From assembly GCF_052060015.1 (NCBI RefSeq), contig NZ_JBPODZ010000007.1, forward strand, positions 124,001 to 188,000: 64,000 nt of DNA, given 5' to 3'. The notes under the pieces are model-generated. The model had not been told where the DNA came from. It saw only the letters and a list, made by a program, of their open reading frames with translations, and made no database searches. Shown one piece after another: positions 42,451 to 50,932 of this stretch. The translations under genes and the position numbers were made by a program. The first letter of the stretch is position 1, and each line of letters starts with the position of its first letter. The DNA is from Arhodomonas sp052060015. GTDB lineage: Bacteria > Pseudomonadota > Gammaproteobacteria > Nitrococcales > Nitrococcaceae.

Positions 42451-44592
42451 ATGGCGGAGCGTTCATTCGCGAAAGAGGTCAAGAAGCTGCGCATGGGCGC
42501 CGGCGAGGAGTTCCACGGGGAAGGCATCCTCGCCGTCACCAAGGCGTTGCTGCAGTCCGGCGTTGGCTATGTCGCCGGCTACCAGGGTGCGCCCATCTCC
42601 CACCTGATGGACGTGCTCACCGACGCCAACGAGATCCTCGAGGAGCTCGACGTCCACTTCGAGTCCTCGGCCTCGGAGGCCACCGCGGCGGCCACGCTGG
42701 CGGCCTCGGTGAACTATCCCATCCGCGGCGCCGTGGCCTGGAAGTCCACCGTGGGCACCAACGTCGCCTCGGACGCCCTCGCCCAGCTCGCCTCGGGCGG
42801 GGTCACCGGCGGATCGCTGGTGATCGTCGGCGAGGACTACGGCGAAGGCTCCAGCATCATGCAGGAGCGCACCCACGCCTTCGCCATGAAGTCGCAGATG
42901 TGGCTGCTCGACCCGCGCCCCAACCTGCCGAGCATCGTCGATATGGTGGAGCGGGGCTTCGAGCTCTCCGAGGCGAGCAACACGCCGGTGATGCTGGAGC
43001 TGCGCATCCGTGCCTGTCACGTCCACGGCCGCTTCGTCGCCAAGGAGAACCAGCGTCCGCCGTTCACCCTCGCCGACGCCATGGACAAGCCCGTACGCGA
43101 CCCGAGCCGGATCGTGCTGCCGCCTTCGAGCTTCGTCCACGAGCACGAGAAGGTGGACAAGCGCTGGCCGGCGGCGGTGGAGTTCATCCGTGAGCACCGG
43201 CTGAACGAGGTCTTCGACGGTGAGCGCGGCGACATCGGCCTAATCCTCCAAGGCGGGCTCTACAACAGCGTGGTCCGCGCCCTCGAGCGCCTGGGCCTGG
43301 CGGACAGCTTCGGCAACACCCGCATCCCCCTGTACGTGCTCAACGTCACCTACCCGCTGGTGGATGACGAGGTGCGGGCGTTCTGTGGGGGCAAGGACGC
43401 GGTGTTGATGATCGAGGAGGGGCAGCCCGAGTACATCGAGCAGGCCCTGCATGCCATCCTCCGCAAGGGCGATCTCCAGACCCGGGTGCACGGCAAGGAC
43501 GTGCTGCCCAAGGCCGGGGAGTACACCGGCGCGGTGCTGGTGGACGGCATCCGGCAGTTCCTGGAGCAGTATGCCCCGGACATCGCCCGCCTCCCCGGCG
43601 CTGCCACCGCCGCGAGGCCGGCCGCCGTCGAGGGGCTCGACCAGGTGGTGCCGCCGCGGCCGCCGGGGTTCTGCACCGGCTGCCCGGAGCGGCCGATCTT
43701 CACCGCCATGAAGCTCGTCGAGCGCGAGATCGGACAGCATCACGTCAGCTGTGATATCGGCTGCCACCTGTTCTCCATCCTGCCGCCGTTCAACATCGGC
43801 AACACCACCATGGGCTATGGCCTGGGCGGGGCCGGCGCGGCGGCATTCAACGCGCCGGGGGCGCGGCGCAGCATCAGCATCGTCGGCGACGGCGGATTCT
43901 GGCACAACGGCCTGGCGAGCAGCGTGGGCAACGCGGTGTTCAATCAGAGCGACAACGTCACCGTCATTGTCGATAACGGCTATTCGGCGGCCACCGGCGG
44001 CCAGGACATCCTCTCCTCCAAGGCGGAGAACCCCATCCGCAGCACCAAGCAGTCCATCGAGAGCGCGGTGCGCGGCGTGGGGGTGAACTGGGTCAAGCGC
44101 ATCACCAACACGTATGACGTGGGGACCATGAAGGACACCCTGCGCGAGGCGCTGACCACCGAATCCTCCGGGCCGAAGGTGATCATCGCCGAGTCCGAGT
44201 GCATGCTGAACCGCCAGCGCCGGGAGAAGCCGGTGTTCCGCAATCTCCTGAAGAAGGGGCAGCGGATGGTGCAGGAGCGCTTCGGCGTCGACAGCGACAC
44301 GTGCACGGGCGATCACTCCTGCATCCGCCTCTCCGGCTGCCCGTCGCTGTCCATCAAGCCCAACCCGGATCCGCTGCGCCGCGACCCGGTGGCGCACGTG
44401 GAGAACAGCTGCGTCGGCTGCGGGCTGTGCGGGGAGGTGGCGCATGCGGCGGTGCTCTGCCCGTCGTTCTACCGCGCCGAGATCATTCACAATCCGACCG
44501 CCTGGGACCGTTTCACCAAGCGCATGCGCGACGCGGTGATCGGCTTCTTCCAGCGCCGTGAGGCGCGGCGGCTCGAACGCTACGCGATGTAG
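42451..44592 (+). CDS. Indolepyruvate:ferredoxin oxidoreductase alpha subunit-like (IorA family)
   Basis: 713 residues. N-terminal pyrimidine-type domain (about 1-200; AGYQGAPISHLMDVL and SASEATAAATLAASV), a linker, then a thiamine-diphosphate domain (about 410-610) with GFCTGCPERP, GCHLFSILPPFN and VGDGGFWHNG ... NVTVIVDN as TPP-Mg2+ motif. The C-terminus has a ferredoxin-like region, with cysteines in CTGDHSC, SGCPSL and NSCVGCGLCGE, for two 4Fe-4S clusters. The enzyme oxidatively decarboxylates an aryl 2-oxo acid to an acyl-CoA and reduces ferredoxin. With an isatin-hydrolase-like gene before it and 2-aminobenzoyl-CoA genes around it, isatinate is a candidate substrate. Confidence 0.88.
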   Translation: MAERSFAKEVKKLRMGAGEEFHGEGILAVTKALLQSGVGYVAGYQGAPISHLMDVLTDANEILEELDVHFESSASEATAAATLAASVNYPIRGAVAWKSTVGTNVASDALAQLASGGVTGGSLVIVGEDYGEGSSIMQERTHAFAMKSQMWLLDPRPNLPSIVDMVERGFELSEASNTPVMLELRIRACHVHGRFVAKENQRPPFTLADAMDKPVRDPSRIVLPPSSFVHEHEKVDKRWPAAVEFIREHRLNEVFDGERGDIGLILQGGLYNSVVRALERLGLADSFGNTRIPLYVLNVTYPLVDDEVRAFCGGKDAVLMIEEGQPEYIEQALHAILRKGDLQTRVHGKDVLPKAGEYTGAVLVDGIRQFLEQYAPDIARLPGAATAARPAAVEGLDQVVPPRPPGFCTGCPERPIFTAMKLVEREIGQHHVSCDIGCHLFSILPPFNIGNTTMGYGLGGAGAAAFNAPGARRSISIVGDGGFWHNGLASSVGNAVFNQSDNVTVIVDNGYSAATGGQDILSSKAENPIRSTKQSIESAVRGVGVNWVKRITNTYDVGTMKDTLREALTTESSGPKVIIAESECMLNRQRREKPVFRNLLKKGQRMVQERFGVDSDTCTGDHSCIRLSGCPSLSIKPNPDPLRRDPVAHVENSCVGCGLCGEVAHAAVLCPSFYRAEIIHNPTAWDRFTKRMRDAVIGFFQRREARRLERYAM

Positions 44593-44608
44593 CGCACAGG
44601 AGGCATCC

Positions 44609-46186
44609 GTGGACCGTTCCACTCGACCCATCAGCATCGCCATCCAGGCCATGGGCGGCCAGGGCGGCGGGGTCCTGGCGGACTGGATCGTCGGCCTCGC
44701 CGAGTCCCAGGGTTATCTCGCCCAGACCACCTCGGTCCCGGGCGTGGCTCAGCGGACGGGGGCGACGCTGTACTACGTGGAGATCTTCCCCGAGCATGCC
44801 GTGCGCCAGGCCGGCCGTGATCCGGTGCTCGCGCTCATGCCCATGCCCGGGGACGTCGACATCGTCATCGCCGCCGAGCTCATGGAGGCGGGCCGGGCGG
44901 TGCAGCGGGGCATCGTCACCCCCGACCGCACTACCCTCATCGCCTCCACCCACCGCGTCTACGCCATTGGCGAGAAGACCGCTATGGGGGACGGCATCCT
45001 CGACGATAGTAAGGTCGTGGAGGCCGGGGAGGCTGCGGCGAAGGAGTTCATCTACTTCGACATGGCCCGCGTCGCCGAGGAGCACGGCAGCGTGATCAGC
45101 GCCACGTTGTTCGGGGCGCTGGCCGGCTGCCGGCGACTGCCCTTCGAGCGCGCCGCCTTCGAGGAGGCGATCCGCCGCGGCGGCATCGGTGTGGAGGCGA
45201 GCCTCGCGGCCTTCGCCGACGCCTACGAGCGTGCCCAGGGCGAGCCGGAGGCACCGGATCACTCGCAGCCGGCGCCGGCGGAGCCGCAGCCCCGGCATCC
45301 CCTGCTCAAGGAGCAGCTCGAGCGGGTACGCACCCGCTTTCCGGGCGTGGCCCATTTCAATGTCGTCGAGGGCATGCGGCGGCTCGCCGACTACCAGGAC
45401 CCGGAATACGCGAAGGAATACGTGGACCGCCTCGAGGCGGTGCTCGAGCTCGACGAGGCCCAGGGCGGCGAGGCGCGGGACTACCTGCTCACCGTGGAGG
45501 CGGCCCGTTACCTGGCGCTGTGGATGTCCTACGAGGACACCATCCGGGTCGCCGACCTCAAGACCCGGGCCAGCCGGTTCCGGCGTTTCCGCGACGAGGT
45601 GCGGGCGCGGGAGGACCAGCTGGTCTACGTCACCGAGTTCATGCACCCGCGGATCGAGGAGATCTGCGACACCCTGCCGGCACCGTTGGGCCGGCGGTTG
45701 CTCCACTCCCCGCGGCTGCAACGGCCCCTGACGCCGTTCACCCGCAAGGGACGCAAGGTGCGCACGGCGACGCTATCGGGCTTCCTGCTGTTGTGGACGG
45801 TCTCGCGGATGCGGCGCTGGCGGCGCAGCACCCTGCGTTACAAGGAGGAGGCGGCCCGCATCGAGGCCTGGCTGGAACGGGCCCGCCGGGCAGCGGAGGC
45901 GGACTACCCGCTGGCGGTGGAGATCGTGCGCTGTCAGCGCCTGGTCAAGGGCTACGGCGATACCCACGCCCGCGGGCTTGCCAACTTCCACACCATCATG
46001 GAGGCCATCGACGGCTACCGCGGCGACGAGCAGCCCGCGGAGGTGGTCCGGCGCCTGCGTGAGGCGGCCCTCGCCGACGAGGACGGCGCGAAGCTCGCCG
46101 AAGCGGTGGCGTCGTTGGAGGGGGGCCATGCCACGACAGGCGGAAATGGGGCCGACGAGACGGGGGCCCAGCGCGCGACGGCGTAG
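44609..46186 (+). CDS. Indolepyruvate oxidoreductase beta subunit family protein (fused form)
   Basis: 525 residues. The first 190 or so form the gamma-type 2-oxoacid:ferredoxin oxidoreductase domain (AMGGQGGGVLADWIVGLAE, then TTSVPGVAQRTGATLYYVEIF). The remaining 330 residues are a helical, charged extension of the DUF6537 type found in long IorB proteins of aerobes. It pairs with the preceding alpha subunit. GTG 44609 is used, with ACAGGAGG upstream; earlier in-frame starts lie within the alpha gene and lack homology. A strong hairpin follows, separating it from the convergent marR. Confidence 0.85.
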   Translation: MDRSTRPISIAIQAMGGQGGGVLADWIVGLAESQGYLAQTTSVPGVAQRTGATLYYVEIFPEHAVRQAGRDPVLALMPMPGDVDIVIAAELMEAGRAVQRGIVTPDRTTLIASTHRVYAIGEKTAMGDGILDDSKVVEAGEAAAKEFIYFDMARVAEEHGSVISATLFGALAGCRRLPFERAAFEEAIRRGGIGVEASLAAFADAYERAQGEPEAPDHSQPAPAEPQPRHPLLKEQLERVRTRFPGVAHFNVVEGMRRLADYQDPEYAKEYVDRLEAVLELDEAQGGEARDYLLTVEAARYLALWMSYEDTIRVADLKTRASRFRRFRDEVRAREDQLVYVTEFMHPRIEEICDTLPAPLGRRLLHSPRLQRPLTPFTRKGRKVRTATLSGFLLLWTVSRMRRWRRSTLRYKEEAARIEAWLERARRAAEADYPLAVEIVRCQRLVKGYGDTHARGLANFHTIMEAIDGYRGDEQPAEVVRRLREAALADEDGAKLAEAVASLEGGHATTGGNGADETGAQRATA

Positions 46187-46212
46187 CCCGGCGGGCGCTC
46201 GGTCCCGTCACC

Positions 46213-46238
46213 GCCGGCGGGGCCCGCGCCCCGCCGGC
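46213..46238. terminator. Hairpin between the IorB-like gene and convergent marR
   Basis: GCCGGCGGGGC (46213-46223), loop CCGC, GCCCCGCCGGC (46228-46238): a perfect 11-bp stem directly abutting the marR stop codon. No T-run; probably a convergent barrier, like the one at 40919-40949. Confidence 0.6.
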
Positions 46239-46718
46239 TCACTGCTGTTCGCTCAAGCGCGCGATCATCTCCCGCAGGCCTGCCTTCAAGGTCTCCACCT
46301 CCTCCGGCGGATAGCCGTTCAGCACCTGGGCCTCGTGGGCCTTGGCCCGTTCCAGCAGTGGCCGGACCTTCTCCTGGCCCGCCGCGGTAATCGAGACCCG
46401 CGTGATGCGGCGGTCCTCGGGCTCGTCGCGTCGCTGCACCCAGCCCTGCTCCTCGAGCCTGGCGGTGACCCGGGTGAGCGTGGGCTGCTTGAGCAGGGTG
46501 ATCTCCGCCAGTCCGCCGATGGTCAGGGACTCCCGGTCGTAGAGCGTCGCGAGCACCCGCCACTCGGGGATGCGCAGCCCCGCCCGGCTGACCCGGGCGT
46601 GGAACTGGCGGCTGACCAGCGTGCTCGCCCGGGCGAGCAAATAGGCCAGGTAGTCGTCCGTGAAGTACCGCGCCGCTCGCCGCCGCTCATCCGTCATTCT
46701 CTGCTCGCTCGCTTGCAT
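46239..46718 (-). CDS. MarR-family regulator of the TRAP/Rieske genes
   Basis: 159 residues. The winged helix shows LTIGGLAEITLLKQPTLTRVTARLEEQGWVQRR followed by DRRITRVSITAAGQEKV. It is divergent from the TRAP transporter operon. A 19-base word (ATATTCATTTGGATTAAAA) occurs in its divergent promoter region and again directly upstream of the Rieske reductase gene 4 kb away, which marks both as likely targets. MarR regulators control the indole-acetate (iad) loci of Variovorax, so an analogous role is plausible. Confidence 0.87.
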   Translation of the reverse strand: MQASEQRMTDERRRAARYFTDDYLAYLLARASTLVSRQFHARVSRAGLRIPEWRVLATLYDRESLTIGGLAEITLLKQPTLTRVTARLEEQGWVQRRDEPEDRRITRVSITAAGQEKVRPLLERAKAHEAQVLNGYPPEEVETLKAGLREMIARLSEQQ

Positions 46719-46787
46719 GGCCTTGTCCCTGCCGATTGTCGGGGGGGTGTCGCTGGTCGGTCCAGCGGATGTCTCTTAGGCAAAAAA

Positions 46788-46821
46788 TTTTAATACCAAA
46801 ACATATTCATTTGGATTAAAA
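46788..46821. promoter_or_regulatory. Candidate MarR operator, copy 1 (TRAP operon)
   Basis: TTTTAATACCAAA (46788-46800) and TTTGGATTAAAA (46810-46821) form a near-perfect inverted repeat (TTTTAAT-CCAAA with one extra base). The right part, ATATTCATTTGGATTAAAA (46803-46821), is repeated exactly at 50901-50919. Confidence 0.65.
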
Positions 46822-46921
46822 CCTGTGCTAGGTTCATGAGCAACAGGGTTCGCAATGATCCAGGACAAAAAATGACCCGTGGCCCTGTCCCAGGAACTTC
46901 CCACGACGGAGGAGGAAGATC

Positions 46922-47941
46922 ATGAAACGCCGCTGCATCGGGCTGCTCTCCGCGGCCCTCATCGCCTGGGCGCCCGCCGCCCTCTCCGAGACCACCATTC
47001 GCGTCGCCAACTGGCTGCCGTCCAGCCACCTGCTCGTCGCCGACGTCCTCAAGCCCTGGGGCGAGGCCGTGGAGGAGGCCACCGGGGGCAGCGTCCAGGT
47101 GGAGGTAATGAGCTCCCCGCTCGGCCCGCCCCCCGCCCAGTACGACCTGGTTTCTGACGGACTGGCCGACGTCGGGTTCGCCGCCCATGGCTACACGCCG
47201 GGACGCTTCAGCGTCTTCGAGCTGGCCGAGCTGCCGTTGCAGACGCCATCGTCGGAAGAGCTCTCCGTGGCCTACTGGCGTGCCTATCAGGAAACCATGG
47301 CGGGCCGGGATGAGCACAAAGGCGTGCACCTGCTAGGGCTGTTCGTGCACGGCCCTGGCCATATCTGGAACAGCCAGCGGCCTGTGGATAGCCTCGATGA
47401 CCTCCAGGGCCTCAAGCTCCGCGTCCCGGGCGGTGTGGCCGCCCAGCTCAGCGAGAACCTGGGGGTCACGCCCATCAACGCGCCGTCCTCCCAGGCCTAT
47501 GAGCTGCTCTCCCAGGGCGTGGCCGATGGCATCGTCTTCCCCCACGAGAGCGTCACCTTCTTCAACCTCCAGGAAACCCTGGAGTACGGCACCACGGTGC
47601 CCGGCGGCCTGTACAACGTGAGCTTCTACGTCGTCATGAACGAGGACAAGTGGAACGCCCTCACGGATGCCGAGCGTGAGGCCATCGACAGCGTCTCCGG
47701 GGAGTACCTGGCACGGCTGACCGGCCAGGCCTGGGACGCGGCCGACCGCAAGGGCCTGGAGGCGATCCGAGACGCCGGCCTCGAGATCACCGAAGCCGAC
47801 GACGCCATGCTCGACGCGGTGGCCGCGGAGGCGGAGCAGGTCCGGGCCCAGGCCCTGGAGCGCATCGCCGAGAAGGGCATCGATGGGGAGGTGTTCCTGG
47901 AGGCCCTCCAGCGCGAGCTCGAAGGCGTCGAGACCGAGTAA
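46922..47941 (+). CDS. TRAP transporter substrate-binding protein (DctP-type), first of two
   Basis: 339 residues. A signal peptide (1-22; LLSAALIAWAPAALS) precedes the DctP fold: IRVANWLPSSHLLVADVLKPWG, the GLKLRVPGG segment with the ligand-binding arginine, and a C-terminal helical tail. It is related to the second binding protein encoded at 49803-50813 (both have the ANWLP/SNWLP start, ADVGFAAHGY versus ADLAFGVHGY, and the VPGG carboxylate region). TRAP proteins carry organic acids with Na+, here probably an aryl-acetic or related acid for the Rieske oxygenase. GGAGGAGG precedes the ATG. Confidence 0.88.
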   Translation: MKRRCIGLLSAALIAWAPAALSETTIRVANWLPSSHLLVADVLKPWGEAVEEATGGSVQVEVMSSPLGPPPAQYDLVSDGLADVGFAAHGYTPGRFSVFELAELPLQTPSSEELSVAYWRAYQETMAGRDEHKGVHLLGLFVHGPGHIWNSQRPVDSLDDLQGLKLRVPGGVAAQLSENLGVTPINAPSSQAYELLSQGVADGIVFPHESVTFFNLQETLEYGTTVPGGLYNVSFYVVMNEDKWNALTDAEREAIDSVSGEYLARLTGQAWDAADRKGLEAIRDAGLEITEADDAMLDAVAAEAEQVRAQALERIAEKGIDGEVFLEALQRELEGVETE

Positions 47942-48474
47942 TGAACGAGCGGGCGGCGCTGCGCAATATGCTCTCCGCCGCCGGGGGCGATGGCCCCCGG
48001 CGGTGGCTGCGGGGAATCATCGGGGCCGTCTCGGCCGTCCTGCTGGTGCTGATGCTTGCGGTCACCACGGTGGACGTCATCGGCCGCTACTTCTTCAACG
48101 CCCCGATCCTCGGTGCGTTCGAGGTCAGCGAAGTCGCCATGGCGCTGCTGATCTACGCCGGCCTCCCGCTGGTGTGCATGGACCGCGGCAACGTCTCCGT
48201 GACCTTGCTCACCGAGCGGCTCGGCCCGGGGCTGCGGCGGATTCAGGCCACGGTGGTGAGCCTCGTCGGAGCCGGGGTGCTCGGTGTGCTGGCGTGGCGG
48301 CTGGCCCGACAGGCGATGCGGCTGTCCAGTTACGGGGATACCACCATGTTCCTGTCCATCCCGCTGGGGCCGGTGGCCTGGGGGATGGCGGTGCTCACCG
48401 GCGTCGCAGCGCTGCTGATGCTCGCCAACGCACTGGCCATCGCCAGGGGCCGAATGGATCCGGACGAGGGCTGA
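47941..48474 (+). CDS. TRAP transporter small permease (DctQ)
   Basis: 177 residues with four membrane helices and no signal peptide. The second half contains the typical DctQ pattern: LMLAVTTVDVIGRYFFNAPI, then FEVSEVAMALLIYAGLPLVCMDRGNVSV. It overlaps the dctP stop by one base and is followed after ten bases by dctM, so translation is coupled. Confidence 0.86.
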   Translation: MNERAALRNMLSAAGGDGPRRWLRGIIGAVSAVLLVLMLAVTTVDVIGRYFFNAPILGAFEVSEVAMALLIYAGLPLVCMDRGNVSVTLLTERLGPGLRRIQATVVSLVGAGVLGVLAWRLARQAMRLSSYGDTTMFLSIPLGPVAWGMAVLTGVAALLMLANALAIARGRMDPDEG

Positions 48475-48483
48475 GGGGGAAGA

Positions 48484-49773
48484 ATGGAGTACTGGTTGCC
48501 AGGCCTCGCCGCCGTCCTCGGGCTCATCGTGCTCGGCCTGCCCATCGCCTTCGCCATGATGCTGGTGGGCGTCGTCGGCGTGGTGGCCATTCTGGGCGTG
48601 GACCCGGCGCTTTCCATGTTCGGGCAGGTGGGCTACGACACCGGCAAGTCCTACACCCTGACGGTGGTGCCGCTGTTCGTGCTCATGGGCAACCTCATCG
48701 TCCAGGCACGGCTGGCGGACGACCTCTATGCCGCGAGCAACGCGTGGCTCGGCCATCACAAGGGCGGGCTGGCGATGGCCACCGTGGCCGCCTGCGGGGG
48801 CTTCAGCGCGGTGTGCGGTTCGTCGCTGGCTACCGCGGCGACCATGTCCAAGGTGGCCATGCCGTCGATGCGCCGTTATGGCTACTCGGAATCCGTCTCC
48901 TCCGGGGTGATCGCCGCCGGCGGCACCCTGGGCGTGCTGATCCCGCCGAGCGTCATCCTGGTGCTCTACGGCATCATCACCCAGCAGGATATCGGCAAGC
49001 TCTTCATCGCCGGGCTGATCCCCGGCCTGCTCGGGGTGATCGGCTACATGCTCGCCGTGCGGCTGCACTTCTGGTGGACGGGGGACCACGCCGACCCCTA
49101 CCCCAAGCAGGCCATCGCCGATCGCATGCGCTCACTGCGCTCGGTGGGCGGCGTGTTAGTGCTGTTCGCGCTGGTGATGGGCGGCATCTATCTCGGGGCG
49201 TTCACCGCCACCGAGGCGGCGGCCATCGGCGCCAGCGGCGCGTTACTGCTGGCGCTGTGGCGCCGGGCGCTGACCCTGGGCTCGTTCTACCGGCTGCTGG
49301 TGGACACCACCCGCACCACGGCGATGATGTTCGCCATCCTCATCGGTGCGGTGGTGTTCTCCAACTTCGTCAACCTCGCCGGCATGCCTGATGACCTCTC
49401 CCGCTGGGTGCAGGCGGCGGACCTGCCGCCGATGGCGGTGATCCTGATGGTGCTGGGGCTCTACCTGGTGCTGGGGGCAGTCCTGGAGAGCCTTTCCATG
49501 CTGCTGCTGACGGTGCCGATCTTCTTCCCCATCGTGCAGGCCCTGGGCTTCGACCCGATCTGGTTCGGGATCCTGGTGGTGGTGGCCATCGAGATCAGCC
49601 TGATCACGCCGCCGATCGGGCTGAACGTGTTCGTGCTCAATACCGTGCTGCCGGATACCCGGCTGGGCACCATCTTTCACGGGGTGACGCCGTTCCTGTT
49701 GATGGACGTGGTGCGGCTGCTGCTGCTCGCCTTCATCCCGGCGATCACGCTGTGGTTGCCGTCGATGATGTAG
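48484..49773 (+). CDS. TRAP transporter large permease (DctM)
   Basis: 429 residues with about 12 membrane helices. GGFSAVCGSSLATAATMSKVAMPSMRRYGY and ESLSMLLLTVPIFFPIVQALGFDPIWFGIL are hallmark DctM segments. With DctQ it forms the membrane part of a Na+-driven importer. It follows dctQ by 10 bases and is followed 30 bases later by a second binding-protein gene. Confidence 0.9.
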   Translation: MEYWLPGLAAVLGLIVLGLPIAFAMMLVGVVGVVAILGVDPALSMFGQVGYDTGKSYTLTVVPLFVLMGNLIVQARLADDLYAASNAWLGHHKGGLAMATVAACGGFSAVCGSSLATAATMSKVAMPSMRRYGYSESVSSGVIAAGGTLGVLIPPSVILVLYGIITQQDIGKLFIAGLIPGLLGVIGYMLAVRLHFWWTGDHADPYPKQAIADRMRSLRSVGGVLVLFALVMGGIYLGAFTATEAAAIGASGALLLALWRRALTLGSFYRLLVDTTRTTAMMFAILIGAVVFSNFVNLAGMPDDLSRWVQAADLPPMAVILMVLGLYLVLGAVLESLSMLLLTVPIFFPIVQALGFDPIWFGILVVVAIEISLITPPIGLNVFVLNTVLPDTRLGTIFHGVTPFLLMDVVRLLLLAFIPAITLWLPSMM

Positions 49774-49802
49774 AGACAACGAGAGAGAAACGGGATAGGA
49801 CC

Positions 49803-50813
49803 ATGATGAGAAAACTACTGCTGATGGCCGCGGGGTGCGCGGTCGCTTCCAGCGCCGGCGCCGCCGAGGTGACCCTGCGCTTCTCCAACTGGCTGCCGCC
49901 GGAACACTATGTGGTCACGGAGATGATCGAGCCCTGGGCGGAACGGGTCTCCGAGGTCACCGACGGCCGCGTGGAGGTGGACGTGATGCAGGCCATGGCC
50001 AAACCGGACGCCCACTTCGACGCGGTCCGCGACGGCGTGGCCGATCTCGCCTTTGGCGTCCACGGCTACAACTCGGCTCGATTCAAGCTCACCGAGATGG
50101 CGGAGCTGCCGCTGCTCGCCGACGACTCCAAGGTCAACTCCATCGCCTTCTGGCGGACCTACGAGCGCTTCTTCGCGCCCGCCAACGAGCACGAGGGGGT
50201 GAAGCTGCTCTCGCTGTGGACCACCACCCCCGCCCAGGTCTTCCTCGCCGACGACGACGTCGATGGCCTAGCGGGACTGAAGGGGCAGAAGGTGCGGGTG
50301 CTGGGCGCGACGACTGGCGAGGTGGCGCAGCGGCTGGAGATGACGCCGATCTCGGCGCCGGCCTCGGAGAGCTACGAGCTCCTCTCGCGGGGCGTGATCG
50401 ACGGCAGCTTCTTTCAGAGCGATTCCATTGTCACCTTCAACCTGACCGATTACATCAACACTGCGGTCACCGTTCCCGGCGGGTTCGCCCACAGCAGCCA
50501 GTACCTGGTGATGAACCAGGACAAATGGGAGGCGCTGTCCGCCGAGGACCGGGAGGCCATCGAAGGGGTCTCCGGTGAGGCCATGGCGCGGGCGTTCGCG
50601 GAGGTCTGGGACCGCAAGGAGCGCGAGGCAAGCGCCGAGCTGCGTGACCAGGGCGTGCGTTTCGTCGAGCTCTCAGCGACGGAGGTCGCGGAGCTGGAGG
50701 AAAGGCTGGCGGACATCGAGGAATCCTGGATCCAGGCCGCCGCGGAAAAGGGTGTGGACGGTGCCGCGGCCCTGGCGTACTTCCGCGAGCAGGTCGCCGC
50801 CCTGGAGGAGTAG
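49803..50813 (+). CDS. Second TRAP substrate-binding protein of the same operon
   Basis: 336 residues. Signal peptide (1-20; LLLMAAGCAVASSAGAA) followed by the DctP fold: EVTLRFSNWLPPEHYVVTEMI, AVRDGVADLAFGVHGYN, LKGQKVRVLGATTGEVA and a tail ending in a helical stretch. Clearly a paralogue of the first binding protein but divergent in the ligand-facing part (RVLGATTGEV versus RVPGGVAAQL). Two binding proteins feeding one permease pair would broaden the range of acids taken up. ATG 49803 or 49806 are both possible. Confidence 0.87.
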   Translation: MMRKLLLMAAGCAVASSAGAAEVTLRFSNWLPPEHYVVTEMIEPWAERVSEVTDGRVEVDVMQAMAKPDAHFDAVRDGVADLAFGVHGYNSARFKLTEMAELPLLADDSKVNSIAFWRTYERFFAPANEHEGVKLLSLWTTTPAQVFLADDDVDGLAGLKGQKVRVLGATTGEVAQRLEMTPISAPASESYELLSRGVIDGSFFQSDSIVTFNLTDYINTAVTVPGGFAHSSQYLVMNQDKWEALSAEDREAIEGVSGEAMARAFAEVWDRKEREASAELRDQGVRFVELSATEVAELEERLADIEESWIQAAAEKGVDGAAALAYFREQVAALEE

Positions 50814-50823
50814 GCCGGCTGCC

Positions 50824-50853
50824 GGTCACCGCCTCCCGGGTGGGGCGGTGGCC
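50824..50853 (+). terminator. Hairpin after the second TRAP binding-protein gene
   Basis: GGTCACCGCC (50824-50833) and GGCGGTGGCC (50844-50853) pair over ten bases with one wobble and a ten-base loop. It lies 10 bases after the stop and before the operator-like site of the Rieske operon. No T-run, so only a possible attenuator or terminator. Confidence 0.35.
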
Positions 50854-50900
50854 CTCCGGCGCCATCCGGGTGGTGCTCCCTGGTGGTGTTCCCGGCAAAT

Positions 50901-50919
50901 ATATTCATTTGGATTAAAA
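50901..50919 (+). promoter_or_regulatory. Candidate MarR operator, copy 2 (Rieske operon)
   Basis: ATATTCATTTGGATTAAAA is identical to 46803-46821. It ends 13 bases before the ATG of the reductase gene, covering the place of the promoter or leader, which fits repression by the MarR protein encoded at 46239-46718. Confidence 0.62.
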
Positions 50920-50932
50920 TTCGGGGCGAATC

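Noticed and set aside
42451..46186. Plain indolepyruvate:ferredoxin oxidoreductase for amino acid fermentation
   Set aside because: The family match is good, but the position inside an aerobic oxygenase-based cluster and the long fused beta subunit make a dedicated catabolic 2-oxo acid, such as isatinate, more likely. Indolepyruvate itself is not excluded.
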